In this document: piece by piece, positions 1 to 9,284 of the stretch | Layout: the number at the start of each line of letters is the position of its first letter | Numbering within the stretch: position 1 is the first letter of the stretch | Origin: Synechococcus sp. CBW1108 | GTDB taxonomy: Bacteria > Cyanobacteriota > Cyanobacteriia > PCC-6307 > Cyanobiaceae | NCBI RefSeq assembly: GCF_015840335.1 | Contig: NZ_CP060395.1 | Location: forward strand, 1,897,277-1,961,276 | Length of the DNA stretch: 64,000 nucleotides | Reading direction: 5' to 3' | Program-made: the position numbers and the translations under genes | Notes under the pieces: model-generated | Seen by the model: the letters and a program-made list of their open reading frames with translations, nothing else | What the model was told of the DNA's origin: nothing | Database searches by the model: none

Positions 1-633
1 CGCGACCTGTTCCCCGAGCCGCCGCCGCCGGGCATGGTGCCCTCCTGCGCCGAGGGCGGAGTGGTGGGGGTGCTGCCCGGCATCATCGGCCTGATCCAGG
101 CCACCGAAGCTGTCAAGATCATTGCCGGCATCGGCACCAGCCTCAGCGGCCGCCTGTTGTTGTTTGATGCCCTGGGCATGAAGTTCCGCGAGCTCAAACT
201 TCGGCCCAACCCCGAGCGGCCGGTGATCGACAAACTTATTGATTATCAAGAGTTCTGCGGGGTGGGCGGCAGTGCTCCGGGCCAGGAGGAGGCCGGCGCG
301 GTGGACAGCATCAGTGTTACCGAACTAAAAACCCTGCTTGATGGCGACACCAGTGGCCTCGTGCTGGTGGATGTGCGCAATCCCCCCGAGGCCGACATAG
401 CTCTGATCCCCGGCGCCACCCTCATCCCCCTCGACCAGATCGAGAGCGGCGTGGCGATTGATCAGATCCGCGACCTGGCGGCCGGCAAGAAGCTTTACGT
501 GCACTGCAAGCTGGGCGGCCGTAGCGCCAAAGCGCTCATCGCCCTTCGGCGCCACGGCATCGAGGGCATCAATGTCTCAGGCGGCATCGATGCCTGGAGC
601 CAGGAGGTGGATCCGGCCGTGCCGCGCTACTGA
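1..633 (+). CDS. moeB: MoeB/MoeZ-type adenylyltransferase with C-terminal rhodanese domain (5' end missing)
   Basis: The reading frame is open from base 1, so the gene begins outside the window. The visible part carries the end of a ThiF/MoeB E1-like adenylation domain (motif GIIGLIQATEAVKII) followed by a rhodanese domain from about base 300. The rhodanese active-site loop CKLGGRS has its Cys codon at 505-507. Proteins of this layout activate the C-terminal glycine of MoaD/ThiS-like carriers and pass sulfur to them for molybdopterin or related sulfur chemistry. The upstream ATP-binding part cannot be assessed. It converges on the next gene with a 9-bp gap. Confidence 0.9.
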   Translation, partial: RDLFPEPPPPGMVPSCAEGGVVGVLPGIIGLIQATEAVKIIAGIGTSLSGRLLLFDALGMKFRELKLRPNPERPVIDKLIDYQEFCGVGGSAPGQEEAGAVDSISVTELKTLLDGDTSGLVLVDVRNPPEADIALIPGATLIPLDQIESGVAIDQIRDLAAGKKLYVHCKLGGRSAKALIALRRHGIEGINVSGGIDAWSQEVDPAVPRY

Positions 634-642
634 GCCCCGAGC

Positions 643-1791
643 TCAGTAATCCACGCCCCGCTTGAGATCCACGCCCCGCTCGGCGTAGTGCTTGTGGCAC
701 ACCATCTCGGAGTAGACGCTGGCCAGGTCGAAGTAGGCGGGGCGATTTTTGCAGCGGCCGGTGAGGATTACTTCCGTTTCGGCGGGCTTGCGCAATAGGG
801 TCTGCACGATCGGCTCCACCGGCAGCAGCTCGAGATCCACCGTGGGGTTGATCTCATCGAGGATCACGGTTTTGTATAGGCCGCTGGAGATGGCTGCCCT
901 GGCGATCTCCCAGGCCCGCTCGGCCTCCACGTAGTCGATCGGCTGCTGCTGGCCGCGCCAGACAATCGCATCGCGGCCAGAGCGCAGGTGATCCACCAGG
1001 TGGGGATAGCTCTCGCGCAGGGCGGCAATCGCCGCATCCTCGGTGTAGCCGCTGCCGCCCTTGAGCCACTGCAGGATCAGCACCCGGTGGCTTTTGTCTT
1101 GGCTGATACCCCGGCCGATGGCCTGTAGGCCCTTGCCGAGGGCGCTGGTGGATTTGCCCTTGCCCTCGCCGGTGTAGATCTCGACCCCATCGAGACCCCC
1201 GGGCCCCTGGTGGGCCCGCATTTCCGAGTGGAGGTCTGCCAGTTGCACCAGCTTGTGGGGGGCACCGCGCCCCGTGCAGATCACTTCCATTCCGCCTGGC
1301 TTGGCCGCCAGGGTGCGGGCCACGTCGTCGATGTCCAGCAGGCCCAGGTCCAGCACGGGGTTGAGCTCATCGAGCACCACCACTGAGTAGAGGTCGCTGG
1401 CGATGGCGCCCTTGGCAATGTCCCAGCCGCGCTGGGCCTCCTGCCGGTCGAATTTGGTCGCCTCCTCGGCGCTGAAGAATTCGCCCCGGCCCGTGCGCAC
1501 CTGGTCAATCAGGTGGGGAAAGCCCTGCTGCAGGGCTTCGATGGCGGCATCTTCGTCGTAGGCCCGGCCCGGCCCCTTGAGGAAGCGCAGCAGCAACACC
1601 CTGGTGCGTTTCTGCTCGCAAATGCCCAGGCCGATCGTGCGCAGCACCACCCCGAGGGCGGCCTGGCTCTTGCCCTTGCCGTCGCCGTCATACACATGCA
1701 GCTGGCCGTGGGCCCTCTCATCGCTGCCGGCGGCAGTGCGGATGCCGATGCCCCGGCCCGTGCCCCGCTGCGGCGTCTGGGTGCTGCTCAT
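643..1791 (-). CDS. Tandem CobO-like P-loop protein (cob(I)alamin adenosyltransferase family, two domains)
   Basis: The 382-residue protein holds two copies of the CobO/BtuR fold. Each has its own Walker A loop (GDGKGKS near residue 37, GEGKGKS near residue 210) and its own Walker B-like segment (VVLDELNP and VILDEINP). CobO enzymes transfer the adenosyl group of ATP to cobalamin precursors and are normally about 200 residues, so this is an internal duplication or fusion. Both nucleotide loops look intact. Whether both halves catalyse, or one is structural, cannot be told. The ATG start gives a small basic N-terminal tail before the first domain. Confidence 0.8.
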   Translation of the reverse strand: MSSTQTPQRGTGRGIGIRTAAGSDERAHGQLHVYDGDGKGKSQAALGVVLRTIGLGICEQKRTRVLLLRFLKGPGRAYDEDAAIEALQQGFPHLIDQVRTGRGEFFSAEEATKFDRQEAQRGWDIAKGAIASDLYSVVVLDELNPVLDLGLLDIDDVARTLAAKPGGMEVICTGRGAPHKLVQLADLHSEMRAHQGPGGLDGVEIYTGEGKGKSTSALGKGLQAIGRGISQDKSHRVLILQWLKGGSGYTEDAAIAALRESYPHLVDHLRSGRDAIVWRGQQQPIDYVEAERAWEIARAAISSGLYKTVILDEINPTVDLELLPVEPIVQTLLRKPAETEVILTGRCKNRPAYFDLASVYSEMVCHKHYAERGVDLKRGVDY

Positions 1792-1854
1792 GGCGAGATG
1801 TTACCGGCGCCTTTGGCTTGGGGTTGGCAGGATCGGGTCAGGATTGGGGCCCGG

Positions 1855-2742
1855 ATGCACTTTTCTCTTCTAGAACCTCTGCCACCGGCCCTGGCGGGGG
1901 CCTTGACTGAACTGCGTGGCCAGCTGGCAGCCCTCAACCCGGTGGTGGTGGCCTACTCCGGCGGGGTTGACAGCGCCCTGGTGGCGGCCATCGCCCTCGA
2001 GCAGTGTGGGCAGGGGGCCCTGGCGATCACCGGGGTTTCACCGGCTCTGGCGCCCCACCTGCGTCAGGAAGCCCGCATCCAGGCCGGCTGGCTTGGCATT
2101 CGCCACCGGGAAATCCCCACCTCGGAGCTGGCAGACCCCGCCTACGCCAGCAATCCTGAGCAGCGCTGCTATGCCTGTAAGCGGGAGTTGCACCGCCTGC
2201 TGGCGCCGATTGCGGCGGCGGCGAGGGGAGCAAGCGTGGTCGATGGCGTCAATGCCGATGACCTTGGCGACCATCGCCCGGGCATCCGGGCTGCCCGGGA
2301 ATTCGGCGTGCGTTCTCCCCTGGCTGCGGTTGGCCTGACTAAAGCTGAGGTGCGCCAGCTCTCGCGGGCGCTGGGTTTGCCCTGGTGGGACAAGCCCGCC
2401 CAGCCCTGCCTGGCGTCCCGCTTTGCCTACGGAGAGCCGATCACGGCTGAACGGCTGCAACGGGTGGCGGCGGCGGAGGCCTGGTTGTTGGCCGCCGGCT
2501 GGGCCGAGGTGCGGGTGCGCTGCCAGGGCCAGACGGCCCGCATCGAGCTCCCGGCCGAGCAACTGGAACTTGCCCTTGGTCGCTGGGCTAAAAGTGAGCC
2601 CAGGCAGGCCCTAGTGACGGCCTTCCTCGCCCTTGGCTTCACGGCCGTGGGTCTGGACCTGGAGGGACTGGTGAGCGGCAAGCTCAACCGGGAGCTTGCG
2701 GCCAGTCCGCTTCCAGAGCTCAGCGGCTCAGGGCAGCAGTAA
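1855..2742 (+). CDS. larE: LarE-family ATP-dependent sacrificial sulfur transferase
   Basis: This 295-residue protein has the PP-loop ATP pyrophosphatase motif SGGVDS at residues 35-40, a CYACK segment, and the PCLASRF segment that holds the sulfur-donor cysteine in known LarE proteins. LarE activates the carboxylates of a pyridinium cofactor and gives up its own cysteine sulfur to make the nickel-pincer nucleotide of lactate racemase. larB, larC and larA are not in the window, so the substrate is uncertain. The ATG at 1855 precedes the conserved N-terminal helix. The last 23 bases overlap the convergent speD gene. Confidence 0.8.
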   Translation: MHFSLLEPLPPALAGALTELRGQLAALNPVVVAYSGGVDSALVAAIALEQCGQGALAITGVSPALAPHLRQEARIQAGWLGIRHREIPTSELADPAYASNPEQRCYACKRELHRLLAPIAAAARGASVVDGVNADDLGDHRPGIRAAREFGVRSPLAAVGLTKAEVRQLSRALGLPWWDKPAQPCLASRFAYGEPITAERLQRVAAAEAWLLAAGWAEVRVRCQGQTARIELPAEQLELALGRWAKSEPRQALVTAFLALGFTAVGLDLEGLVSGKLNRELAASPLPELSGSGQQ

Positions 2743-3226
2743 ACGGCTGCCCGTGCAGGGGCTCCCGCAGATTGCTGTGGATGCAGGAGGGGGTTTCGCG
2801 GCGGAAGCTGGTGAGCTTGTGGGTGTCAGCCATCAGCTCATCGACAAGCACGGCACAGGCCTTCTCCGGCATGGTGTGGTCCCCGCAGGTGAACACATCC
2901 ACCGCTGCATAGCCCGATTCGGGCCAGGTGTGGATGGAGATGTGCGATTCGGCCAGCAGGGCCAGCCCCGTGACGCCCTGGGGTTCGAAACGGTGGGTGA
3001 TCAGGTTGAGCAGGGTGGCACCGGCACGCCTTGCTGCTGCGGTGATGGTGGCCCTGAGGAAAAGTTCGTCGTCGAGCTTGTTGCCGTCGCAACCGTAGAG
3101 CTCGAGAATGCAGTGTTTCCCGACAGTATCGGAAACCTGGTGGGGGAGGGGGGCAGCTGGGTGGATCGCTGCGGGGGCCTCGGTCCATCCCGGGTTCGGG
3201 TGGAGGCAGGGCAGGGTCTGGGTCAT
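2720..3226 (-). CDS. speD: S-adenosylmethionine decarboxylase proenzyme
   Basis: The product is 168 residues. The segment [14 protein letters not shown] is the autocleavage site of prokaryotic SpeD: the chain is expected to break before Ser94, which becomes the pyruvoyl group. The conserved Cys in the FTCGD motif is also present. The enzyme decarboxylates S-adenosylmethionine to supply aminopropyl groups for spermidine. The N-terminal 30 residues or so are an extension relative to short bacterial SpeD, so a later start is possible, but no better start codon is evident. Confidence 0.9.
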   Translation of the reverse strand: MTQTLPCLHPNPGWTEAPAAIHPAAPLPHQVSDTVGKHCILELYGCDGNKLDDELFLRATITAAARRAGATLLNLITHRFEPQGVTGLALLAESHISIHTWPESGYAAVDVFTCGDHTMPEKACAVLVDELMADTHKLTSFRRETPSCIHSNLREPLHGQPFTAALSR

Positions 3227-3248
3227 CGAAGTTGACCGAACAAGCTCA

Positions 3249-4376
3249 TCACCATAGTTGGTTATGAAGGCTAATTTGACCGGCGCGCATGTGCACCAGC
3301 TGGCTCTGGGCCTGCCAGCCGCCGCTGAAGGCCCCCAGGTGGGTGGCGCTCACCAGGCACTGGTGCCCCTCGCCCACCGCCTCGAGCAGAAGTTGTTGCC
3401 GTTCCGGATCGAGCTCGGCCAGCACGTCGTCGAGCAGCAGCAGGGGCGGCTCCCCCAGCACCGTGCCCACCAGCTCCAACTCGGCCAGCTTGAGGGCCAG
3501 CACCAGGGTGCGCTGCTGGCCCGCCGAGCCGTAGCGCCGAGCCCCCTGCCCGGCCAGGATCAAGCCCAGCTCGTCGCGGTGGGGCCCCACCGTGCACTGC
3601 CCGAGTCGCAGTTCTTCGCCTCGCTGCTGCTGCAGTTGGGCCAGTAAGGCATCCCGCCAGGGATCCTCGGCATCTTCGCCACCCACCTGGGCGCCGCCCT
3701 GATACTCGAGCTCCAGGCATTCCCGGCCGCCGCTGAGCCTTGCCTGCCAGGCGGCGGCCAGGGGCTCCAGCCTGCGGATGGCCCGCGACCGACGGCGCTG
3801 CAGTCGGGTGCCGATCACAGCCATCTGCAGATCAAAGGCATCGAGCAGGCCCTGCAGATCGCCGCCGCCGAGGCTCCGCCGCAGCAGCTGGCTGCGCTGG
3901 CGCAGGAGCCGGCCGTAGCGGCTGAGCAGGTCGCCATAGACAGGTTCGAGCTGCAGCACCACCCGGTCGAGCCATTGGCGCCGGCCAGCGGGCTCGCCCC
4001 GCACCAATTCGAGGTCGAGGGCGCTGAAACCCACGCAGCGCAGCGATCCCAGCAGGTCGAGCTGGCGATCCAGCACCTTGCCGTTGCGCAGGGCCATGCG
4101 CCCGCCACTGCGGCGCAGGTGGAGCGCCAGCTGATCACTGCTGCCGGTTGAGGCCCGCACCTGGCAGCTGCTCTGCCCGTGCTGGATCAGGTCGCGATCG
4201 CTGGCGGTGCGGTGGGAACGCAGGCACCCCAGCAATTCCACCGATTCCAGCAGGTTTGATTTGCCCTCGCCATTGGCGCCAATCACCAGCAGCCGGGGGG
4301 CCTCCAGGGCCAGCTCCAGATGGCTGATATTGCGAAAATTCAGCAGCTCCAGGCGGTGCAGCCGGATGGCTCTGAC
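3249..4376 (-). CDS. recF: DNA repair and recombination ATPase RecF, without a canonical start codon
   Basis: RecF is an SMC-like ATPase that helps load RecA at gapped DNA. Walker A is GANGEGKSN, the signature region contains SAGQQRT, and Walker B is [13 protein letters not shown]. The family's N-terminal strand ([19 protein letters not shown]) is encoded in the same frame upstream of the first usable start, a GTG at 4286 inside the Walker A strand. From 4287 back to the stop at 4428 there is no ATG, GTG or TTG. Translation may begin at a rare codon such as ATC (4367), CTG (4361) or ATT (4397), or the 5' end may contain an error. A GGAGGA stretch sits near 4397-4404. The upper coordinate is therefore an estimate. 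Confidence 0.85.
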   Translation of the reverse strand, partial: VRAIRLHRLELLNFRNISHLELALEAPRLLVIGANGEGKSNLLESVELLGCLRSHRTASDRDLIQHGQSSCQVRASTGSSDQLALHLRRSGGRMALRNGKVLDRQLDLLGSLRCVGFSALDLELVRGEPAGRRQWLDRVVLQLEPVYGDLLSRYGRLLRQRSQLLRRSLGGGDLQGLLDAFDLQMAVIGTRLQRRRSRAIRRLEPLAAAWQARLSGGRECLELEYQGGAQVGGEDAEDPWRDALLAQLQQQRGEELRLGQCTVGPHRDELGLILAGQGARRYGSAGQQRTLVLALKLAELELVGTVLGEPPLLLLDDVLAELDPERQQLLLEAVGEGHQCLVSATHLGAFSGGWQAQSQLVHMRAGQISLHNQLW

Positions 4377-4435
4377 GCGACGGGAGGTTAAAGTAATTCC
4401 TCCGGAGCTCTGCTCCGGCCATGGGCCTTAGCCAT

Positions 4436-4509
4436 GGGCATGTAGCTCAGTTGGATAGAGCATCAGATTCCGGTTCTGAGGGTCGGGGGTTCGAGTCCCT
4501 CCATGCTCG
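4436..4509 (+). tRNA. tRNA-Arg (anticodon CCG)
   Basis: A 74-nt cloverleaf can be folded by eye. The acceptor arm GGGCATG pairs with CATGCTC including one G-U pair, the D arm is GCTC...GAGC, the anticodon loop is TTCCGGT giving CCG (Arg, codon CGG), and the T loop is TTCGAGT. CCA is not encoded. It lies just upstream of, and divergent from, recF. Confidence 0.95.
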
Positions 4510-4602
4510 CTACTTATCAAGTCAATACCTATCAAGTCAGTACTTATCAGGTCATTTGGCTCAACGGGCCAACCCAGTAAGGGAATCAACCCAGTAGGCG
4601 AA

Positions 4603-5061
4603 TCACCCGAGCAAGTTGAGGCCCATCGCCCTAATGCCGCCGGGATCGACGGAAAATCCATAGCGATCCAGGGCGGCCAGGGCCTCAGGCGGGGCTGAGA
4701 GCGAAATGCTGCACCCGGCTAACTCCCTGCGCAGCTTGCCGAGGGAGCCATGCACCAGCACCGCCAGGATGTCGCCCTGGTGCGGATCCCCCGGATCGGC
4801 GCACAGGTCCCAGAGGTTGGCATTGAGGGCCAGATCGCTGGTGGCCCGCACGAAACCCACCAATTTGCCCTCGGGGGATTGCACCCCCAGATGCCAGAGG
4901 CTGTTGTCCAGCACCCGCTGCCACCGGTCTGGGTTGCGGCTGCGATCGCCGCTGGCCAGCAGGAGCCGATTGAGCTCGTCGGGGCTGGGGAGGCTGTTGG
5001 CGAGCAGCGCATAGCCCTCCCGCAGACGCGGGGCTAGGGGCTGGCTGCGGAAAGGGATCAA
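4603..5061 (-). CDS. GNAT-like N-acetyltransferase
   Basis: This is a short single-domain protein of about 152 residues. The segment GKLVGFVRATSDLALNANLWDLCADP resembles strands beta2-beta4 of the GNAT fold, followed by an acetyl-CoA loop region (HQGDILAVLVHGSLGKLRREL) and a C-terminal strand with RYGF. Substrate is unknown. No ATG is available and TTG at 5061 is the likely start. It follows ppc by 57 bases on the same strand and may be the last gene of the trpE-gshA-ppc transcript. Confidence 0.7.
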   Translation of the reverse strand: MIPFRSQPLAPRLREGYALLANSLPSPDELNRLLLASGDRSRNPDRWQRVLDNSLWHLGVQSPEGKLVGFVRATSDLALNANLWDLCADPGDPHQGDILAVLVHGSLGKLRRELAGCSISLSAPPEALAALDRYGFSVDPGGIRAMGLNLLG

Positions 5062-5118
5062 GAGGGAATCCAGTGCTAGGCGGAGCTGGGATGGCTCAGG
5101 GGAGGGTCTGGGGGCTGG

Positions 5119-8109
5119 TCAGCCCGTGTTGCGCATGCCCGCGGCTATGCCATTGATGGTGAGCAGGGCCCCGCGCAGCAGCTCGCTGCGGCTGTAGGTG
5201 CGGCCATCGTCGCTGGAGCTGGCCAGCGCTTCACTCATCGGTGGTTGGCGGTTCTGGTCGCGCAGGCGCCGCAGCAGGGCCACCTGCAGGAAGCCAAGGG
5301 GAATGATCGTGCGGTTGCGCAGGTCGACCGATAGCTGCAGGGCAGGATCCCCATCCAGCAAGCGGCTGTGGCCCGTGATCGCCAGCACCAGATCGCGGGT
5401 GAGCTCGAATTCGGCGGCGATGGCCTGGAAGATCTGCTCGAAGGCCTCCCGGTTCTCGCTGCGGCCCAGGGCCTGCACGTAGTGGTGGGCCAGGTCGAGG
5501 TCGACTTTGGAGAGGGTCATCTCCACCTTCGAGATCAGCATGCGGAAGAACGGCCAGCGTTGGTGGAGCAGGCGCAGCAACTCGAGTTGTTCGGGGTCCT
5601 GGGTGAGTTCCTCCTGCAGGGCCGCCCCCACCCCGAACCAACTGGGCAGCAGGAAGCGGCTCTGGGTCCAGCCAAATACCCAGGGGATGGCCCGCAGGCT
5701 GGAGAGGTCCTTGGCGCCACTTTTACGGCGGGCCGGGCGACTGGAGATCTGCAGCTTGCTGATCTCTTCGATCGGGGTCACCTGCTGGAAGAAGGCCACC
5801 AGGTCAGGGTTGTCGTGCACCAGGGCCCGGTAGTGGTCCCGGGAGCGGGCCGCCAGCCGCCCCATCAGGTCATTCCAGCTGGGGGTGTCGTCTACGGGGG
5901 CACTCACCAGGCTGTTCTGCAGCACGGCGGTTGTGACCGTTTCCAGGTTGTAAAGGGCCAGTTCGGGCAGGGAATACTTCGAGGCCAGCACCTCTCCCTG
6001 TTCGGTGATCTTGATGCGGCCGCTGAGGGTGCCGCTTGGCTGGGCCAGGATCGCCTGGTAGGCAGGGCCCCCACCCCGGCCCACGGAGCCGCCGCGGCCA
6101 TGGAAGATCCGCAGGGCCACCCCGTGCTCGATGGCCAGCCGCTGGAGGGCAATCTGGGCTTTATGGATCTCCCAGTTGCTGGAAAGGAAGCCGGAATCCT
6201 TGTTGCTATCTGAGTAGCCCAGCATGACTTCCTGAAGTGGCTGGCCGCCGTCACTGGCCAGCAGGGCCCGGTAGAAGGGGTGGCGAAACAAGGTGGCCAT
6301 CACCGCCGGGGCCCCCTGGAGGTCTTCCACCGTTTCGAACAGCGGCACCACCAGCAGGCCGGCACGCTGGGCCTTCGGATCCACCAGGCCGGCCTCCTTG
6401 GCCAACAGCAACACCTCCAGCAGGTCTGACACCGTGTGACTCATGGAGATCACGTAGGTGCGGCAGATGCGGGAGCCAAATTCCTGCTGCAGGCGCTGCA
6501 ACATGCGGAATACGGCGAAGGTCTCCGTGGTTGCGGCACTCCAGCGGGCCGCCGGGGGCAGCAGGGGGCGGCGGGTTTGCAGCTCCTCCAGCAGCCACTC
6601 CACCCGCTGGGTTTCCCCCATCTCTCCGTAGGGAACTGGGAGTTGGAGGTAGCGGCTGAGCTCGTCGAGGGCGTCGCTGTGGCGGGTGCTCTCCTGGCGG
6701 ATATCGAGGCTGGCCAGGCAGAAGGCGAAGATCTGGGCCTGACTGATCAGGTGCTGGAGCGACTCACAGCTCAGTCCCGTGGCCTTGAGGCTGTCCTGGA
6801 TCAGTTCCAGGTCGTAGCGGAATTCATCAACCGTGCTGTAGTGCAGTTCCTGGGTGGGAGGGGCCGCCAGGCTTCCCCCCATCGGCGGGGGCGGGGCACT
6901 GCCGTCACAGGGGGATTCCCAGCCGGCATCGCTGAGGCTTTGGTTGCGCTGATGGGTGAGCTGCAACCGCTCCAGGGTGTAGCTGAGCTTCAGCCGGTAG
7001 GGCTCCAGGCGGTAGCGGGCGGCCCGCTCCTCATAGATCTCCGGAAAGCGCAGCCGATCCATCTCCAGCGACTCCAGCAGGGCCGGACTGACCTGACTCC
7101 ACTGCATTGAAATGCTGAGCTGGTCGCGCAGCTCTGCCACCGACTTCAGGTATCGCTCCAGCATCAGCTTGCGCTGGTAGCAGGCCGTTCGCCAGGTGAT
7201 GTCCGGGGTCACCGAAGGGTTGCCATCCCGATCTGAGCCCACCCAGGAGCCGAAGGTGCAGAAGGAATCCCGGGGCGGTTCCACATCGGGGTAGCTCCCC
7301 TTCAGGGCGGTACGGATGCGGTCCCGCAGCTGGGGCATGGCATCGAAGAGCACCTGCTGGAAGAAGTGCAGGGCGTAGTCGACCTCATCGAGCACCGTTG
7401 GTTTGAACTGGTGCAGTTCATCGGTGCGCCACCAGAGCCTGATTTCCTCCTCCAGCTGGAGCCGCAGGCTGTGGCGCTCGACGGAATTGAGGCTGGCGCC
7501 CTGCTCCAGCTGCTGAATCAGGCAGGCCACCCGCCGCTGCTTGTGGCGCACCGTGTGGCGCACGATTTCGGTGGGATGGGCCGTGAACACCAGCCGGAGA
7601 TCCAGGGTGCGCAGCAGGTTTTCCAGTTGGGCTGGGGGGACGTTCAGGCTCCTGAGCCGCTCAAACAGCTGGCGAAAGGTGGCTGGGTCGCTCTGGTTGG
7701 CCAACGGCGGCAGGAAGGGATCGCTGGGGCTGCTGCGCTGGTTTTTGAGGCTGTCGAGGTAGCTGTCCTCCTCGATGTGCTGTTCGAGGATGTTTACTAG
7801 CTGGAAATAGAGCGAGAAGGCCCGGGCCGCGGCGATCGCTTCGGCCAAATCCATCTCCCGGATCAGCTGCACGATCGCGGTGGTGGAATCCTCCTCGCTG
7901 GGGTCGCTCAGGTGCTTGAGCCGCAGCAGGCGCTCCGCCTGCCCGGCGGGACACTCGCTGTAGAGCACGGTTTCCCAGAGGTCTTCCACCAGCTCCAGGC
8001 GCTCGCCGAGTAGCCGGGTGACCCGCTGGGAAGTCGGGGAGGTGAGGGTGGGGCTGGGCATTGACTCCCCCATGGGGCCTGGCTGGGCAGCAAGCAGATC
8101 CATGATCAT
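5119..8109 (-). CDS. ppc: Phosphoenolpyruvate carboxylase
   Basis: The 996-residue protein converts PEP and bicarbonate to oxaloacetate, the anaplerotic step that feeds the cyanobacterial partial TCA cycle. Family landmarks are present: FTAHPTE with the catalytic His, [10 protein letters not shown], the glycine loop [14 protein letters not shown] and the C-terminal MRNTG. A proline-rich insert (SAPPPPMGG) sits in a variable loop near residue 415. The start codon overlaps the gshA stop as ATGA (8106-8109), which supports this start and translational coupling. Confidence 0.97.
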   Translation of the reverse strand: MIMDLLAAQPGPMGESMPSPTLTSPTSQRVTRLLGERLELVEDLWETVLYSECPAGQAERLLRLKHLSDPSEEDSTTAIVQLIREMDLAEAIAAARAFSLYFQLVNILEQHIEEDSYLDSLKNQRSSPSDPFLPPLANQSDPATFRQLFERLRSLNVPPAQLENLLRTLDLRLVFTAHPTEIVRHTVRHKQRRVACLIQQLEQGASLNSVERHSLRLQLEEEIRLWWRTDELHQFKPTVLDEVDYALHFFQQVLFDAMPQLRDRIRTALKGSYPDVEPPRDSFCTFGSWVGSDRDGNPSVTPDITWRTACYQRKLMLERYLKSVAELRDQLSISMQWSQVSPALLESLEMDRLRFPEIYEERAARYRLEPYRLKLSYTLERLQLTHQRNQSLSDAGWESPCDGSAPPPPMGGSLAAPPTQELHYSTVDEFRYDLELIQDSLKATGLSCESLQHLISQAQIFAFCLASLDIRQESTRHSDALDELSRYLQLPVPYGEMGETQRVEWLLEELQTRRPLLPPAARWSAATTETFAVFRMLQRLQQEFGSRICRTYVISMSHTVSDLLEVLLLAKEAGLVDPKAQRAGLLVVPLFETVEDLQGAPAVMATLFRHPFYRALLASDGGQPLQEVMLGYSDSNKDSGFLSSNWEIHKAQIALQRLAIEHGVALRIFHGRGGSVGRGGGPAYQAILAQPSGTLSGRIKITEQGEVLASKYSLPELALYNLETVTTAVLQNSLVSAPVDDTPSWNDLMGRLAARSRDHYRALVHDNPDLVAFFQQVTPIEEISKLQISSRPARRKSGAKDLSSLRAIPWVFGWTQSRFLLPSWFGVGAALQEELTQDPEQLELLRLLHQRWPFFRMLISKVEMTLSKVDLDLAHHYVQALGRSENREAFEQIFQAIAAEFELTRDLVLAITGHSRLLDGDPALQLSVDLRNRTIIPLGFLQVALLRRLRDQNRQPPMSEALASSSDDGRTYSRSELLRGALLTINGIAAGMRNTG

Positions 8110-9284
8110 CCCAAAGGGAGCGGCCCAGTGTCTGTGGCGATTGCCTCCAGCAGTTCCACTTCCCGGGTTGCCATGGCAGCGATCTCCAGGGAGAGCAACT
8201 TGCTGATTGGAACCCCGGCTTGGTGGCCAGCCAGCCAGCGCATGGCCTGATTGCCCTGTTCCAGCACCTCCCCCAACGGCGCCAGCAGCTGCGTGAGCCC
8301 GAGCTCCCTTGCCAGGGGGGCCAGAGCTGCAAGCTCCTCAAGCAACCAGCTCTTTGCCAGCACCGGCTGCCCATGGCGCCAGTGGTGCAGGGTGGCTTCC
8401 AGGCTTGAGACGGCCGCGGCCTTTTCGTTGGCGTCGGCCAGGTGGGCCAATTCGCTTGGCGTCAGGCTGCTGGCCAGGAGGGGGTCGCAGTGTTCCGGCT
8501 GGCGCAGCAACTGCTGCAGCCGCAGTTCGGCGAAGGCCGTGATCGCCAACAGCAGAAGCGGATCCGTCACCAGGTCGCAGATGCGGATCTCCAGCCGGTT
8601 GAGGTCGTGGGGCCGGTTGTCCCCATTGGGCCGCACTGAGGTCCAGAGGTGGCGCACGTTTTGCATCGTGCCGAGCTCCAGCTGCTGCCCCATCCAGTTG
8701 ATGTAGTGCTGGTGATCTAGGAACAGCGGCACCTCGGCCGGGGTCAGCGGAAACTGCAGCCAGCGCTGGGAGTGGGCGCCGGTGACCTTGCCGTCGAGGA
8801 AGGGGGAACTGGCGCTGAGGGCCAGCAGCAGGGCAGCCTCGCAGCGCAGCAGGCGGAGGCCGGCAAACAGGCGGTCCATTTGCCCCGGGTCCTTGTCGCT
8901 GATGGGCCCCAGGTTGATGTGCACGCTGGCGGTCACCACCTTGGTGCCGTAGGTGGCCTCGATGTAGCTGTGGTAAGGGTTTGCGGGGTCGGAGCGCTCG
9001 AAATGGCGGCTGTCGCCCAGGCTGAGGGCGCTGCCCGGCAGCAGGGTGAGCTGGCGGCTGGCCAGCCACCGGCGCAGGCGCTGACGCGGCTCGATCAGCA
9101 GCTGTAGCTGGCGCGCGTAACTGGCATCGGGGGGCGTGATGTATTCCAGGTTGCGTTGGTCGGGCTCGGTGACGAACCCCTCCAGGGCCGCCGCCGCCGC
9201 CGCTGAGCAACCCACCACCGTGCCGTCGGTCCGACCGGTGTAGAGCTCCACTTCAAAGCCCTTGAGCAACAGGGGATCCTTCAT
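8106..9284 (-). CDS. gshA: Glutamate-cysteine ligase, cyanobacterial type
   Basis: The 392-residue protein resembles the GCS2-like glutamate-cysteine ligases of cyanobacteria, which make gamma-glutamylcysteine, the first intermediate of glutathione. Recognisable segments are [16 protein letters not shown] near the N-terminus, NLEYITPPD, and [12 protein letters not shown]. The ATG overlaps the trpE stop by four bases and its own stop overlaps the ppc start in the same way. The three genes are therefore probably one transcript, although they have no shared pathway. Confidence 0.9.
   Translation of the reverse strand: MKDPLLLKGFEVELYTGRTDGTVVGCSAAAAAALEGFVTEPDQRNLEYITPPDASYARQLQLLIEPRQRLRRWLASRQLTLLPGSALSLGDSRHFERSDPANPYHSYIEATYGTKVVTASVHINLGPISDKDPGQMDRLFAGLRLLRCEAALLLALSASSPFLDGKVTGAHSQRWLQFPLTPAEVPLFLDHQHYINWMGQQLELGTMQNVRHLWTSVRPNGDNRPHDLNRLEIRICDLVTDPLLLLAITAFAELRLQQLLRQPEHCDPLLASSLTPSELAHLADANEKAAAVSSLEATLHHWRHGQPVLAKSWLLEELAALAPLARELGLTQLLAPLGEVLEQGNQAMRWLAGHQAGVPISKLLSLEIAAMATREVELLEAIATDTGPLPLG

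Noticed and set aside
4135-4422. ATG-initiated ORF overlapping the recF 5' end
   Set aside because: It is in another frame, with no recognisable protein pattern, while RecF's conserved N-terminus is encoded in the recF frame.
5368-6213. Long plus-strand ORF opposite ppc
   Set aside because: Shadow of a high-GC gene; the opposite strand encodes unmistakable PEP carboxylase.
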